Source: an archaeon (lineage in GTDB: Archaea; EX4484-52; GLR71). Taken from it: a DNA stretch of 39,775 bases. The notes below the pieces were generated by a model. That model worked only from the letters and a program-made list of their open reading frames with translations, had not been told where the DNA came from and did no database searches. Each line of letters opens with the position of its first letter. Position 1 is the stretch's first letter. The stretch is from the NCBI GenBank assembly GCA_013138805.1, contig WTCA01000009.1, positions 1-39,775 of the forward strand, in the 5' to 3' direction. Shown here piece by piece: positions 1 to 8,318 of the stretch. The translations under genes and the position numbers were made by a program.

Positions 1-177
1 GTCATTGCTTTTTAAATAATGTATTCTATTATGCTTATCATCATATAGTGCAACTATTGCAGCCAAACCCTTGGAGTCATATCCTCTATATTCCAGAAAT
101 GTCAGGTCTCTTGCAAATTTATTAAATACTTCTTCATTTCTTCCTATTTCACGTACATAGCCATTGATACTGCACAT
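1..177 (-). CDS. N-terminus of GlmS-like class II glutamine amidotransferase (partial)
   Basis: This gene is cut off by the window edge and is absent from the ORF track. The minus strand is open for 59 codons from an ATG at 177 and begins MCSINGY. Further on it has FLEYRGYDSKGLAAI, which matches the N-terminal glutaminase domain of glucosamine-6-phosphate synthase and related class II amidotransferases. In that family Met1 is removed and Cys2 becomes the nucleophile, and the LEYRGYDSxG segment is a hallmark. The usual MCGI is MCSI here. GlmS makes glucosamine-6-phosphate from fructose-6-phosphate and glutamine for amino-sugar synthesis, but the sugar isomerase half lies outside the window, so another amidotransferase is possible. 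A TATA-like run lies about 30-40 nt upstream of the start, consistent with a leaderless or short-leader mRNA. Confidence 0.8.
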   Translation of the reverse strand, partial: MCSINGYVREIGRNEEVFNKFARDLTFLEYRGYDSKGLAAIVALYDDKHNRIHYLKSND

Positions 178-319
178 ATAATCATTAATCTCTGCATAGT
201 GGTATCTTTTTAAAACTTAATTAAAAACAAATTAAAAAATCACTTTTACCTATTTATAAAACAATTTATAATACATACTCATAAATAAAATACCTTTAAT
301 TATAGAAGTGATATAACTT

Positions 320-1036
320 TCATCTGCTTTTCTTCACAAGATAATACATGATTCCAAAGATCATCACAAGATACAGGATGCCTGCCCTATAAGGCACTCT
401 CTTCTTTTCCCAGTTCACATAGAAATAGTCGCTGTCCTCAACAGTTATGGTCTTTCCCTCAGAGATACAGTTGCTGCAGCTTAATTTAGATGGTTCATAC
501 CCAAGTGTAATCTTTCCGTCATATTTCGAGTAAGTCCTTATATAGTCCTCTTTCTTGCTTGAGAACTGCAGGTTTATTGGTGAATTATAATGGTACTGCA
601 AAGCCCAGAGCCCGACATTCCACTGCTGGGGCGTCTTTAATATCTTATAATCAACTTCGACAATGATATCGCTCTCAGGTGCAATATCAATTTTGACACG
701 ATACCTTGAATTTGTGTAAGATTCTTCCTGTGTTATGATATCTGCTTTCTTGCCATCCACAAGAACTTCTATTGTCTCGGGAATGAATTCCATATATATT
801 TCAATATATCCTTCAATACTATAATTTTCCTGATTAGAAATATCAAGCTTATACTCACTTTTTTCCATATTGTTCTCATCAATATCAACAATAAAGCTGA
901 TGTCTGCATTGACCTGTGCTGTATCGTCCCGGTCCGGGATAAGTATAGCTCTCTCGTCAACTATTATCTGCCCGTGTATAGGTGATGCAAGAAGCAGGCA
1001 TAAGAATGCCACAATGATTATATTGTATTTCACCAT
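320..1036 (-). CDS. secreted/membrane-anchored protein with one C-terminal TM segment
   Basis: The 238-residue product has an N-terminal signal sequence (IIIVAFLCLLLASPIHG) and an extracellular domain of about 180 residues rich in predicted beta strands. A CSNC pair lies near residue 190, and a single C-terminal transmembrane helix (about residues 216-234) is followed by a KKSR stop-transfer tail. It is therefore probably a type I membrane protein with the bulk outside the cell. I do not recognise a family. It starts one nucleotide after the stop codon of the SpoIIM-like gene on the same strand, so the two are almost certainly co-transcribed and translationally coupled, and the products may work together in the membrane. 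Confidence 0.75.
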   Translation of the reverse strand: MVKYNIIIVAFLCLLLASPIHGQIIVDERAILIPDRDDTAQVNADISFIVDIDENNMEKSEYKLDISNQENYSIEGYIEIYMEFIPETIEVLVDGKKADIITQEESYTNSRYRVKIDIAPESDIIVEVDYKILKTPQQWNVGLWALQYHYNSPINLQFSSKKEDYIRTYSKYDGKITLGYEPSKLSCSNCISEGKTITVEDSDYFYVNWEKKRVPYRAGILYLVMIFGIMYYLVKKSR

Positions 1037-1037
1037 A

Positions 1038-1682
1038 TCACATCACCAGCAATACATATTGCAGTATTATGTTTATCACGACAATGATTATCACAGCAAT
1101 CGCCTTGTCATAAATTTTCCTGTCAATCTCAAATCTGTTGTCTTTGAAATACCTGATAATTGCCGAACCGACCTCTATACCTATTGATGCTGAAAGTGCG
1201 ACAGCAATCACATATGTTGTAAGGAGGAATATTGTCTTGAGAGCTACAATAAGACCTGCAAATTCCAGGACTTCAGCGATTGACGCTCCTGCGGAAAGTC
1301 CGACAAGGAATGTAAAGACAACAGTCGGTATCCCAAGAAGTACACCGGTGCCCACAAGCAGCACTGCTGATATCACATTGTTTCTCATCACATAAAGAAA
1401 ATCTATCGGTGACTCTGATATCCTGTCATACCTTGAAGATCCGGCCATATCGCTCTGTATAGCTATGCCTCCCATATAATACGGGAAAGCTTCCTGGTGT
1501 ATCGGATATATCACACCGATTTCGCCCATGATCGGGCTTTTGGTAAAATCAAAAAAACGCATGGAATATCCTAAAAAGAAGGCAAATAACAGTATGATCA
1601 GAGCTATCTTCAGGTACTTGTCATCTTTCACAGCCTCAATGCAGCTATCTATTGTTTTCCTGAGACTACCAATAATGCTCAT
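1038..1682 (-). CDS. SpoIIM (DUF95)-like multi-pass membrane protein
   Basis: The 214-residue protein has a short cytoplasmic N-terminus, a first transmembrane helix (about residues 26-42), an external loop and then three or four hydrophobic helices to the C-terminus. The central segment, with MRNNVISAVLLVGTGVLLGIP followed by a long glycine/alanine-rich hydrophobic stretch, resembles the archaeal and bacterial stage II sporulation protein M family. In archaea these proteins are of unknown function and often sit beside other membrane proteins. The typical PHGxxE signature is not clear here, so the family call is moderate. A TATA-like sequence (TTATATTTATAAT in minus orientation) lies about 25-35 nt upstream of the start. 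It is the first gene of a two-gene operon with the membrane protein at 320-1036. Confidence 0.6.
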   Translation of the reverse strand: MSIIGSLRKTIDSCIEAVKDDKYLKIALIILLFAFFLGYSMRFFDFTKSPIMGEIGVIYPIHQEAFPYYMGGIAIQSDMAGSSRYDRISESPIDFLYVMRNNVISAVLLVGTGVLLGIPTVVFTFLVGLSAGASIAEVLEFAGLIVALKTIFLLTTYVIAVALSASIGIEVGSAIIRYFKDNRFEIDRKIYDKAIAVIIIVVINIILQYVLLVM

Positions 1683-1747
1683 GTCTCTAATTTGTTTTTT
1701 GGATTATAAATATAACCTTTTAAATGATTATCTTGTTTATACAAAAT

Positions 1748-1792
1748 AGGTATTATACTCTACTTCTTAGGTGATTGAGTAGTAGTATACCT
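1748..1792. promoter_or_regulatory. imperfect inverted repeat in a divergent promoter region
   Basis: The left arm AGGTATTATACTCTACT and the right arm AGTAGTAGTATACCT are near reverse complements with a 14-nt spacer. The element lies between the divergent genes starting at 1682 (minus) and 1816 (plus), just upstream of the TATA-like CTTTAAAAAA that precedes the plus-strand gene. It could be an operator. No bound regulator can be named. Confidence 0.35.
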
Positions 1793-1815
1793 TTAAAAAA
1801 TTATTATCACTTAAG

Positions 1816-2550
1816 ATGGAGATGAAAATGTCACAGCAATGGGTGCCAATTGACCAACTGTCATTTAGAGAGATTCCGACTATTAAAGAGTTTATTGAAT
1901 TAAATCTGGGTTTGGGTGGGGATTTATATATATTCCGTACTCCCTCAGACTTGAAAAAATATGGAGATCATTATGGACGTATAAAATTTTCAGATGAATT
2001 ATCAAAAAAGTCATTCAGCAAATTAAGGAAAAAAAAGTATGATCTGGTTTTTTTGTATGTTCGTGATAATCCTTTAATGTATGATATAATTAAGCTGGAA
2101 CAGAAAAAAGATGAATCAATAATATGCCAGATCACAGGAAATAAAGGTTTAGGACCTGTTTTTAAAGATTCGTTACAATCTCCGTTTAATCATAATACTA
2201 AATACATTGTTGAGGAGTTCCTTGCTCAGGCAGACGGATGGAACCCAATTTATCTTCTGCAGAAAACCATTAAGCGACATTACAACAAGTTTCTTGGTTC
2301 CTTTGGTGAATTGATGTCTGATATACATAACAATGGGATTGTATACAACGATACATTCTGGAAACATATATTTTATAATCCATTGAATAATAAATGTCAA
2401 TTGGTTGATTTTGGAAATTCTTTTGAATCAAGCAATCCGACAGATATATATGATGAGGTTTTGAGAATTAACAACTTTCTTTATACATTTTTTCCTGAAA
2501 AGAAAAAAGAAGTAAAATCCATATTTGATAAAAATTATAATGTTGATTGA
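1816..2550 (+). CDS. divergent protein-kinase-fold protein
   Basis: In the 244-residue product, the C-terminal half carries GIVYNDTFWKHIFYN (near residues 176-190) followed by QLVDFGNS (about 195-202). This is the order and spacing of a kinase catalytic loop (HxDxxxxN) and the metal-binding DFG motif. The upstream IVEEFLAQADG could be the hinge. The Gly-rich loop and the VAIK lysine are not obvious, and the catalytic loop reads YND instead of HGD or HRD, so it may act on small molecules or be inactive. Kinase-like folds related to RIO, Bud32 and aminoglycoside kinases share this layout. A TATA-like CTTTAAAAAA lies about 20 nt before the start, so the mRNA is probably nearly leaderless. The codon usage is AT-rich compared with core genes nearby. 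A specific substrate cannot be inferred. Confidence 0.5.
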   Translation: MEMKMSQQWVPIDQLSFREIPTIKEFIELNLGLGGDLYIFRTPSDLKKYGDHYGRIKFSDELSKKSFSKLRKKKYDLVFLYVRDNPLMYDIIKLEQKKDESIICQITGNKGLGPVFKDSLQSPFNHNTKYIVEEFLAQADGWNPIYLLQKTIKRHYNKFLGSFGELMSDIHNNGIVYNDTFWKHIFYNPLNNKCQLVDFGNSFESSNPTDIYDEVLRINNFLYTFFPEKKKEVKSIFDKNYNVD

Positions 2551-2594
2551 CAATTCACCCAAACATATTAAATGATTTGTATTTAACTTTAATC

Positions 2595-3218
2595 ATGGAC
2601 CTAAAGGAAGCATACTCAATCCTCATCGCAGACCTGACAAAAAAGGGTCATCTAAAATCAGATAACATAATCCAAACATTCTTCAAAGTCTCAAGATGGG
2701 AATTCCTCCCTGAAGAGCTCAAAAAATTCTCAACATCAGACGAGCCCATACCTATCGGATACGGCCAGACTATGTCAGCCCCGCACATGGTTGCTATCAT
2801 GCTTGAGCTTCTTGACATAAAAGACGGAGAAAACATCCTTGAGATAGGCACAGGCTCCGGATGGAACACAGCCCTGATGGCAGAACTGACAGGGCCTGAA
2901 GGAAGCATAACAACAATCGAATATGTCAAAGAGCTTCACGATCAGGCAAAAAAGAACCTTGAAGAGTTCTTCAATGTAGAATGCATCAAAGGCGACGGAA
3001 AGAAAGGTTATTCAAAAAACGCACCATATGACAAGATAATAGTCACCTGCGCAGCAAAAGAGATACCCAAAGACCTCGAGAGCCAGCTCATAGACAGTGG
3101 GATAATTCTCATACCTATCGGCTCAGTAATTATGCAGGAACTTGTCAAAGGCACAAAGAAAGGAAAATGGATTGAGAAAGAGAATTGCGGGCTCTGCAAG
3201 TTTGTGCCGATGGTCTGA
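2595..3218 (+). CDS. pcm: protein-L-isoaspartate O-methyltransferase
   Basis: This SAM-dependent enzyme methylates isoaspartyl residues in damaged proteins as the first step of repair to aspartate. The sequence shows the family block PIGYGQTMSAPHMVAIMLE and motif I ILEIGTGSGWNTALMAEL, followed by TTIEYVKELHDQAKKNL and the post-I region IKGDGKKG...YDKIIVTCAA. I place the start at the ATG at 2595 (207 aa), which gives a normal family length. The ORF track start at 2547 is a TTG overlapping the previous stop codon. A TATA-like TATTAAATG lies about 30 nt upstream of 2595, which supports a leaderless start. The gene runs convergently into the unknown gene at 3227-4324 with an 8-bp gap. Confidence 0.92.
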   Translation: MDLKEAYSILIADLTKKGHLKSDNIIQTFFKVSRWEFLPEELKKFSTSDEPIPIGYGQTMSAPHMVAIMLELLDIKDGENILEIGTGSGWNTALMAELTGPEGSITTIEYVKELHDQAKKNLEEFFNVECIKGDGKKGYSKNAPYDKIIVTCAAKEIPKDLESQLIDSGIILIPIGSVIMQELVKGTKKGKWIEKENCGLCKFVPMV

Positions 3219-3226
3219 TAACATTT

Positions 3227-4324
3227 TTATGCTGATACTTTTCTGGTAGCCTTCTTTATCATTTTTGCACATCTATTTGGCATGATTGCGCACACAGGAT
3301 CCATAACATTATCTTCTTTGCCTGTTTCTATCTTGTCATGCTTGAGATTATCAATAAGATATCTTGCCATCATCTTTATCTCTTCGCTTTCTCTGAGTGC
3401 ATGGACATATAATTTACCTCTGCCAATTCTTGTCGGCGTTATATACTTTTTGACAAAATCATTGCTGAAAAAATCATCTGTTGTTGCATAGCTTTCCATT
3501 GGGCAGACAAAATCAAGGACTGCTTCTGTCCCTATCCAATCGTCTTTCTGTCCCATTTCCTGTGTTTCCTGAAAGAGAAGAATATTCTTTGTTGCTTCTG
3601 TAAGACTAAGAATCTGTTTGTAATTATTCTGGTCGCTGGCATTCCTTTTAAGATAGTCAAGAAATGCGTTTTTGGTATTGAGTATCTTTTCAGTATTTAA
3701 AGCTGTCTCAGCAGAATTATAATGCTCTGCAAGCATTCCCTTAGCATCTGTTTTTTGTGGGATGTCTGTATGGAAAAGCGAGGAATAGACCTCACTGCAC
3801 GAATTAAATAGCTGTTGAAGCTCTTTTGCATAAACTTTTTCAAGATATTCTATCTGGCGGATGTCTGCGTTCTCATAAGCCCCGAGTGCATCAATCTTTT
3901 TAAGCATTGATTTTTTGGTGAACAGAGACCCTGTATTTATAACATAGTTCTTTATTGTATCTTCTCCAAGAGCACCCATAAGTGCTTCTTCATACCTCTC
4001 AAGTTTTTTGTTCATAACAAGTTTCGTTGCATTGAGAACTATGGCTGAGAATATGTAACTCTCATAGACTGTTCTTAATGGTATGTCATCAATAGGCATG
4101 CCTGATTCATTCTCAATGATTCTGCCTTTAGGGGATATATGATAATTATTAAGGAAACTCATGTTATTCCCTAGATTATCTCTTGAAGTCTTATACAGCT
4201 CAAAAATTTGGTCAGGATCAAGATGTCCGCATAGCTTGGATACAAGACCTATAAATTTACCATTCTCACCAGTCTTACCAATTATCCCATTATATAACTC
4301 ATAATGATCAGCAAATAAACTCAT
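3227..4324 (-). CDS. conserved-looking protein of unknown function
   Basis: The 365-residue soluble protein has no signal peptide or transmembrane segment. It appears mostly alpha-helical, with many Leu/Lys/Glu heptad-like stretches between residues 100 and 260. The C-terminus holds a basic segment with CAIMPNRCAKMIKKATRK. I recognise no domain or catalytic motif. It starts at an ATG at 4324 and is convergent with pcm. The length and even codon usage make it a credible gene, but nothing in the neighbourhood (pcm, FEN1) points to a function. Confidence 0.6.
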   Translation of the reverse strand: MSLFADHYELYNGIIGKTGENGKFIGLVSKLCGHLDPDQIFELYKTSRDNLGNNMSFLNNYHISPKGRIIENESGMPIDDIPLRTVYESYIFSAIVLNATKLVMNKKLERYEEALMGALGEDTIKNYVINTGSLFTKKSMLKKIDALGAYENADIRQIEYLEKVYAKELQQLFNSCSEVYSSLFHTDIPQKTDAKGMLAEHYNSAETALNTEKILNTKNAFLDYLKRNASDQNNYKQILSLTEATKNILLFQETQEMGQKDDWIGTEAVLDFVCPMESYATTDDFFSNDFVKKYITPTRIGRGKLYVHALRESEEIKMMARYLIDNLKHDKIETGKEDNVMDPVCAIMPNRCAKMIKKATRKVSA

Positions 4325-4424
4325 AGAATCACAAAAAGATTAATGTATCTATATTTGATTAGAATCTATCACCAATATAAGCTTTTCTGTCATCAAACAG
4401 GCATTTCAAACAGAAATAACATCT

Positions 4425-5453
4425 TTATCCCCACGATAAAATACTTTTCTGCTGTCTCCTTTTCTTCACATCATCAAGCTTCTTCAGGCTGTTTGTTATC
4501 CTGTCCTCCGAAAACTCATGCACATCAACAAGCAAAGTCCGTATCTTCTCAGTATCCGGCTCCGTAAACTCAATAGAATAGTCATCAGTCACACTCGGAT
4601 TTATGAAAAGGTCAAACACCTTGTAAGGGTCGCAGTCAAATTTCCACTCAACCTTCGAAAGAACTTTCTCAAGTGTCTTCTCCTCTTTCACAAGCGTAAG
4701 CGCCTTTGCAGGCCCAAGCCCTTTTATCCCGTCAGGATTGTAATCCGTGCCGATAAGCATACCCATAATGATCAGCTGGTCCCGAGTCACATCAAGCTCA
4801 GACAGCACCTTATCAAGCTCTATCATCTGCGGAGACACATCAATCCATACATTTCTGCCTGGCATCTTCCTGCGCCCGGTAACAGACAGGTTCTGCACAA
4901 GCCGTGGCGTACCGAAAAGAATAGTGTCTATATCCTGGCTCATAACAGCATACGCATCGCCTTTGGCAGCCATATGCGCCGCCTGGGCCTCGCCCTCTGA
5001 AGGTGCCTGCACCCATGGGATGCCCATGACGTTAAGAAGCTTCTTGGCCTCGGAAAGCATGCTGTCTGTAAGCCTCATCGTAGCTCCTGAATGCCTCAGT
5101 ATAGCTTCCCTGTCGCCTGCTGCAAGAGCCTCTTCAAGCTTTACCTTAGCCTCTTTTTTCTTCTCTGCCCTGTTATTGACAGTCTCTGTCTTCAGCTCCG
5201 GCCTTTCCCCGTCAAAGACATACACAAGCTTTATCCCTGCATGCAGAAGATTTACACTTCGGTAGAAAAGCCCTGAAAGATGCGATGTCACATTGCCCTT
5301 GCTGTTCCTGAACGGCTCTCCTGTCTCCCTGTCCTTGATTGTCGTCAGGAACTGGTACAGTATATTGAATCCGTCAACTGCAAGGACTTTCCCGGAAAGG
5401 TCTTCCATCCGTATCTCTTTTTTCGGCAGTGTTTTTGATATCTTGACGCCCAT
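4425..5453 (-). CDS. fen: flap endonuclease 1
   Basis: This structure-specific 5' nuclease removes flaps during Okazaki-fragment maturation and base-excision repair. The N-terminal XPN domain carries VLAVDGFNILYQFLT and LVYVFDGERPELK, with metal-binding aspartates. The XPG-I region has IPWVQAPSEGEAQAAHMAAKG and AVMSQDIDTILFG, and the helix-hairpin-helix region has MLIGTDYNPDGIKGLGPAKAL. The last residues, QKSILSWG, fit a PIP-box-like PCNA-binding tail with the final aromatic pair reduced to one Trp. The length of 342 aa is normal for archaeal FEN1. It is transcribed alone on the minus strand, and the segment beyond its stop is T-rich on that strand. Confidence 0.96.
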   Translation of the reverse strand: MGVKISKTLPKKEIRMEDLSGKVLAVDGFNILYQFLTTIKDRETGEPFRNSKGNVTSHLSGLFYRSVNLLHAGIKLVYVFDGERPELKTETVNNRAEKKKEAKVKLEEALAAGDREAILRHSGATMRLTDSMLSEAKKLLNVMGIPWVQAPSEGEAQAAHMAAKGDAYAVMSQDIDTILFGTPRLVQNLSVTGRRKMPGRNVWIDVSPQMIELDKVLSELDVTRDQLIIMGMLIGTDYNPDGIKGLGPAKALTLVKEEKTLEKVLSKVEWKFDCDPYKVFDLFINPSVTDDYSIEFTEPDTEKIRTLLVDVHEFSEDRITNSLKKLDDVKKRRQQKSILSWG

Positions 5454-5532
5454 AAGATATATTTTCCGTCAAAGATTATAAATATCTGGCGTTTGAAGAA
5501 TAGATTTTTAAAATCCAGAAGACATATAAGAT

Positions 5533-6177
5533 ATGTGTGATTTTATGGTTGATTCTGTTGATTCAATACTTTATCAGGATTTCAAAGCCTTGATTAAAGA
5601 TAATATATTTTATAATACACCCGGAGAATTGGTTACGGCATATAACCGAAAAAGAAAAGAAGAGACCCAACGGGACACAATCGAAACAGCATTGCTCATT
5701 CTCAACGATTTAAGAATTATAAAAGGTGATATTGAAGATCTTGTAAAGATATATGATAATGGCGTACTGAAATGTCTTGAAGATTTTGGTCTTGCGAATG
5801 ATACAGATTATAAAGGTATACTTACAGATGCTTTAGTTGTAAGGACAAGAGATGAAACTGTAAACCCTATCTATTTGATAAATAATCTGACTTTTGATCA
5901 GATAATAGAATTGGATCTTTTGGCGCCTAATATAAAATCCTTGAAAAAGCATCAAACTGCGGTTTATAATGATTTTTTGAAAACACTAATTGATGAAGTG
6001 CCTGCCCGCGAAATAAAAACACACAATCTTTTGAAAACAAATATGACTGCTTTAGAGAAACATCAGAAGAGAACTGATTTTAAGGTACCAAAAGCACAAA
6101 TGATTGAACAGGATAGTTCTGCATGGGTCAGTCCGAAACCTAAAGCTGCCAAGATTGCTAAGAGTAATAGTGCCTAA
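5533..6177 (+). CDS. protein of unknown function
   Basis: The 214-residue hydrophilic protein starts at ATG 5533. It is largely helical, with a Lys/Ala/Pro-rich, probably disordered tail (VSPKPKAAKIAKSNSA). The N-terminal half (residues 10-80) contains a segment, TIETALLILNDLRIIKGD, that could be a winged-helix-like unit, but this is weak. I recognise no family. It is divergent from FEN1 and precedes the POR operon with a promoter-containing gap, so it is probably monocistronic. Its lower GC content and lack of recognisable homology resemble the other hypothetical genes of this window. Confidence 0.55.
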   Translation: MCDFMVDSVDSILYQDFKALIKDNIFYNTPGELVTAYNRKRKEETQRDTIETALLILNDLRIIKGDIEDLVKIYDNGVLKCLEDFGLANDTDYKGILTDALVVRTRDETVNPIYLINNLTFDQIIELDLLAPNIKSLKKHQTAVYNDFLKTLIDEVPAREIKTHNLLKTNMTALEKHQKRTDFKVPKAQMIEQDSSAWVSPKPKAAKIAKSNSA

Positions 6178-6244
6178 TTCTTTTCACGCCCACAACCACC
6201 AAACAAATAAATACTTATCGTCACCAACTAACTATGTGATTCTG

Positions 6245-6331
6245 ATGGAAGACAAGAAAAAAGAAGAGAAGAAGAAGGAAGAAGACAAAGATTCCTGTGA
6301 TTGCAGCTGCTGCGGTTCCGGATGTTGTTAA
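6245..6331 (+). CDS. 28-residue Cys-rich small protein upstream of POR
   Basis: A 28-codon ORF encodes a highly charged N-terminal half of alternating Lys and Glu, followed by a cysteine cluster SCDCSCCGSGCC at the very C-terminus (six Cys in 11 residues). The start ATG at 6245 lies about 25-35 nt downstream of a TATA-like AAATAAATACTTA. Its stop is only 19 nt before the POR gamma start, so it probably leads the POR transcript. The Cys cluster suggests binding of a metal or Fe-S cluster, or a redox role, possibly connected with the iron-sulfur enzyme encoded downstream. That role is inferred from position only. The upstream in-frame GTG at 6236 is a less likely start. Confidence 0.6.
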   Translation: MEDKKKEEKKKEEDKDSCDCSCCGSGCC

Positions 6332-6350
6332 AATTTGACCTGTGATGTTG

Positions 6351-6881
6351 ATGAAAGAGATAAGAGTGCACGGCAGAGGCGGCATGGGTGCAGTCACATC
6401 TGCACAACTATTAGCGATAGCCGCTTTCAAAGACGGAAATATGTCGCAGGCATTCCCGTTCTTCGGCGTGGCAAGAAGAGGAAGCCCTGTAGAGGCATAC
6501 TGTCGCATAGACAAGGATTTCATAAGAGTCCGCCAGCAGGTCTACAAGCCCGACTATGTCCTAATCCTTGACAAGACGCTTATAGGAGCAATAGATGTCC
6601 TCAAAGGGATAAAAAAAGAAGGCACAGTCATAATCAACAGCGCAGAAAAGCCAAAGCTTAAGACAAAGGCAAAAGTATATCATGTTGACGCTTCAAAGAT
6701 AGCGATAGACATTTTCGGCAGGAACCTTGTAAACACACCTATACTCGGAGCTTTCATAAAAGCGACAGGCGAAGTGTCTCTTGATTCCCTGAACAAGACC
6801 ATAATGGAAAAGTTCCCGAAAGAGATAGCAGATAAAAACATAGAAGCTATAAGACAGGCATATGAGCAGTGCAGTGAATAA
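6351..6881 (+). CDS. porC: pyruvate/2-oxoacid:ferredoxin oxidoreductase, gamma subunit
   Basis: The gamma subunit belongs to the four-subunit POR family, which oxidatively decarboxylates a 2-oxoacid to acyl-CoA and reduces ferredoxin. The sequence has the hallmark IRVHGRGGMGAVTSAQLLAIA at the N-terminus, then FPFFGVARRGSPVEAYCRI, and VYHVDASKIA near residue 110. I choose ATG 6351 because GTGAT lies 4 nt upstream, the same arrangement as before porA and other internal genes. The in-frame GTG 6342 and ATG 6345 are alternatives. It is the first recognisable POR gene, and porD follows one nucleotide after its stop. The exact 2-oxoacid cannot be decided from sequence alone, though pyruvate is likely. 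Confidence 0.93.
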   Translation: MKEIRVHGRGGMGAVTSAQLLAIAAFKDGNMSQAFPFFGVARRGSPVEAYCRIDKDFIRVRQQVYKPDYVLILDKTLIGAIDVLKGIKKEGTVIINSAEKPKLKTKAKVYHVDASKIAIDIFGRNLVNTPILGAFIKATGEVSLDSLNKTIMEKFPKEIADKNIEAIRQAYEQCSE

Positions 6882-6882
6882 T

Positions 6883-7143
6883 ATGGCAACAATAGCAGGC
6901 ATAATAAAGAAGGTCGGGACGACGACAGAAGTGAAGACAGGCGCATGGCGCTCATTCATACCGACAGTCACAGACAGGTGCAAAGGCTGCCGGATCTGCG
7001 AACCTTTCTGCCCTGACGGCTGCATAAAGGTGAATCCGAAGACAAAGAAAGCAGAGATAGACTATGACTTCTGCAAAGGCTGCCTTATATGTCAGAACGA
7101 GTGCCCTTTCAAAGCGATAGAATCAAAGATGGAAAAGAAGTGA
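6883..7143 (+). CDS. porD: pyruvate/2-oxoacid:ferredoxin oxidoreductase, delta (ferredoxin) subunit
   Basis: The 86-residue subunit carries two [4Fe-4S] clusters and passes electrons from the catalytic core to external ferredoxin. The first binding motif is CKGCRICEPFCP and the second CKGCLICQNECP, both regular CxxCxxCxxxCP. I place the start at ATG 6883, giving MATIAGIIKKVG. The ORF track start at 6862 would overlap porC by 20 bp and adds seven unremarkable residues. Its TGA stop is part of the GTGAT Shine-Dalgarno of porA, so translation of the two is coupled. Confidence 0.94.
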   Translation: MATIAGIIKKVGTTTEVKTGAWRSFIPTVTDRCKGCRICEPFCPDGCIKVNPKTKKAEIDYDFCKGCLICQNECPFKAIESKMEKK

Positions 7144-7147
7144 TATT

Positions 7148-8305
7148 ATGGTATTGGCAGTTATTGAAGGAAGCAGAGCCGCAGCAGAGGCAGTAAGGCT
7201 ATGTAAGCCTGATGTCATCGCCGCATATCCTATAACTCCTCAGACTCACATAGTCCAGGAGCTTGCAAACATGAATGCTGACGGAACCTTAAAATCAAAG
7301 CATATTGAAGTGGAATCTGAATTCTCAGCAATATCAGCAGCGACAGGCGCAAGCGCCGCAGGATCAAGATCATACACAGCCACATGCTCGCAAGGTCTTG
7401 CCCTTATGCACGAGGTACTTTTTGCAACAGCAGGTATGAGGCTTCCTGTTGTAATGACAGTTGTCAACCGTGCCCTGTCAGCTCCGATAAACATCTGGAA
7501 CGACCACCAGGACTCAATATCTCAGAGGGATGCAGGCTGGATACAGCTTTATGCAGAGACAAACCAGGAAATCATAGATCTTACGATACAGGCCTTTAAG
7601 ATAGCGGAAGACAGAAAAGTGCTTCTTCCGATAATGGTCTGCATGGATGGTTTTTTCCTGTCCCATACAATAGAGCCTGCGGACATGCCTGAGCAGAAAA
7701 AAGTAGATAAGTTCCTCCCAAAATACAGGCCCGACCACGCATATCTTGACCCTAAAAGGCCTATGACACAGGGTCCCTTCGCATTCCCAAAACCTTATGC
7801 TCATATGAGAAAAGACCTCTCGGACGCGATAGACAATTCAAAAGATATTATACAAAAAGTATCAAAAGATTTCAAAAAATCCTTTGGCAGGCAGGCAGGA
7901 GACGGCCTTATAGAGCTATATAACCTTAAAGGAAAAAAGACAGCAGTAATAACTATGGGCTCTCTCGGCGGCACAGTGAAAGATGCATCCGACAAAAAAG
8001 GCGATTTCGGCCTTCTGAGAATCATATCGTTCAGGCCTTTCCCGAAGAAAGACATTGTGGCAGCTCTTAAAGACATGGATGAGATTATCGTGCTTGAGAA
8101 GAACATATCTTTGGGCGCATCGAACGGCGCAGTATTTGATGAATTAAGAAGCGCCTTGTACGGTCTGAAACAGAGACCAAAAGTGATAGGATATGTCTGC
8201 GGCATCGGCGGCACTGAAGTCACAGTGGATGACATAATCAAAGCAGTAGAAATGAGCAAAAAAAAGAAAGACGGCGATGTAAGCTGGATGATGGAGAAAG
8301 AATGA
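7148..8305 (+). CDS. porA: pyruvate/2-oxoacid:ferredoxin oxidoreductase, alpha subunit
   Basis: The 385-residue alpha subunit contains the pyrimidine-binding half of the thiamine-diphosphate site. The family signatures are present: [14 protein letters not shown] near residue 26, [20 protein letters not shown], the [14 protein letters not shown] segment, and a C-terminal domain with [19 protein letters not shown] and [10 protein letters not shown]. The length is typical. ATG 7148 is preceded by GTGAT three bases upstream, overlapping the porD stop. The order gamma-delta-alpha-beta is the usual archaeal POR operon order. Confidence 0.95.
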   Translation: MVLAVIEGSRAAAEAVRLCKPDVIAAYPITPQTHIVQELANMNADGTLKSKHIEVESEFSAISAATGASAAGSRSYTATCSQGLALMHEVLFATAGMRLPVVMTVVNRALSAPINIWNDHQDSISQRDAGWIQLYAETNQEIIDLTIQAFKIAEDRKVLLPIMVCMDGFFLSHTIEPADMPEQKKVDKFLPKYRPDHAYLDPKRPMTQGPFAFPKPYAHMRKDLSDAIDNSKDIIQKVSKDFKKSFGRQAGDGLIELYNLKGKKTAVITMGSLGGTVKDASDKKGDFGLLRIISFRPFPKKDIVAALKDMDEIIVLEKNISLGASNGAVFDELRSALYGLKQRPKVIGYVCGIGGTEVTVDDIIKAVEMSKKKKDGDVSWMMEKE

Positions 8306-8318
8306 AGTAGGTATTGTT

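Noticed and set aside
4518-5276. Long plus-strand ORFs opposite FEN1
   Set aside because: They are antisense shadows of the FEN1 coding sequence, with no recognisable protein features.
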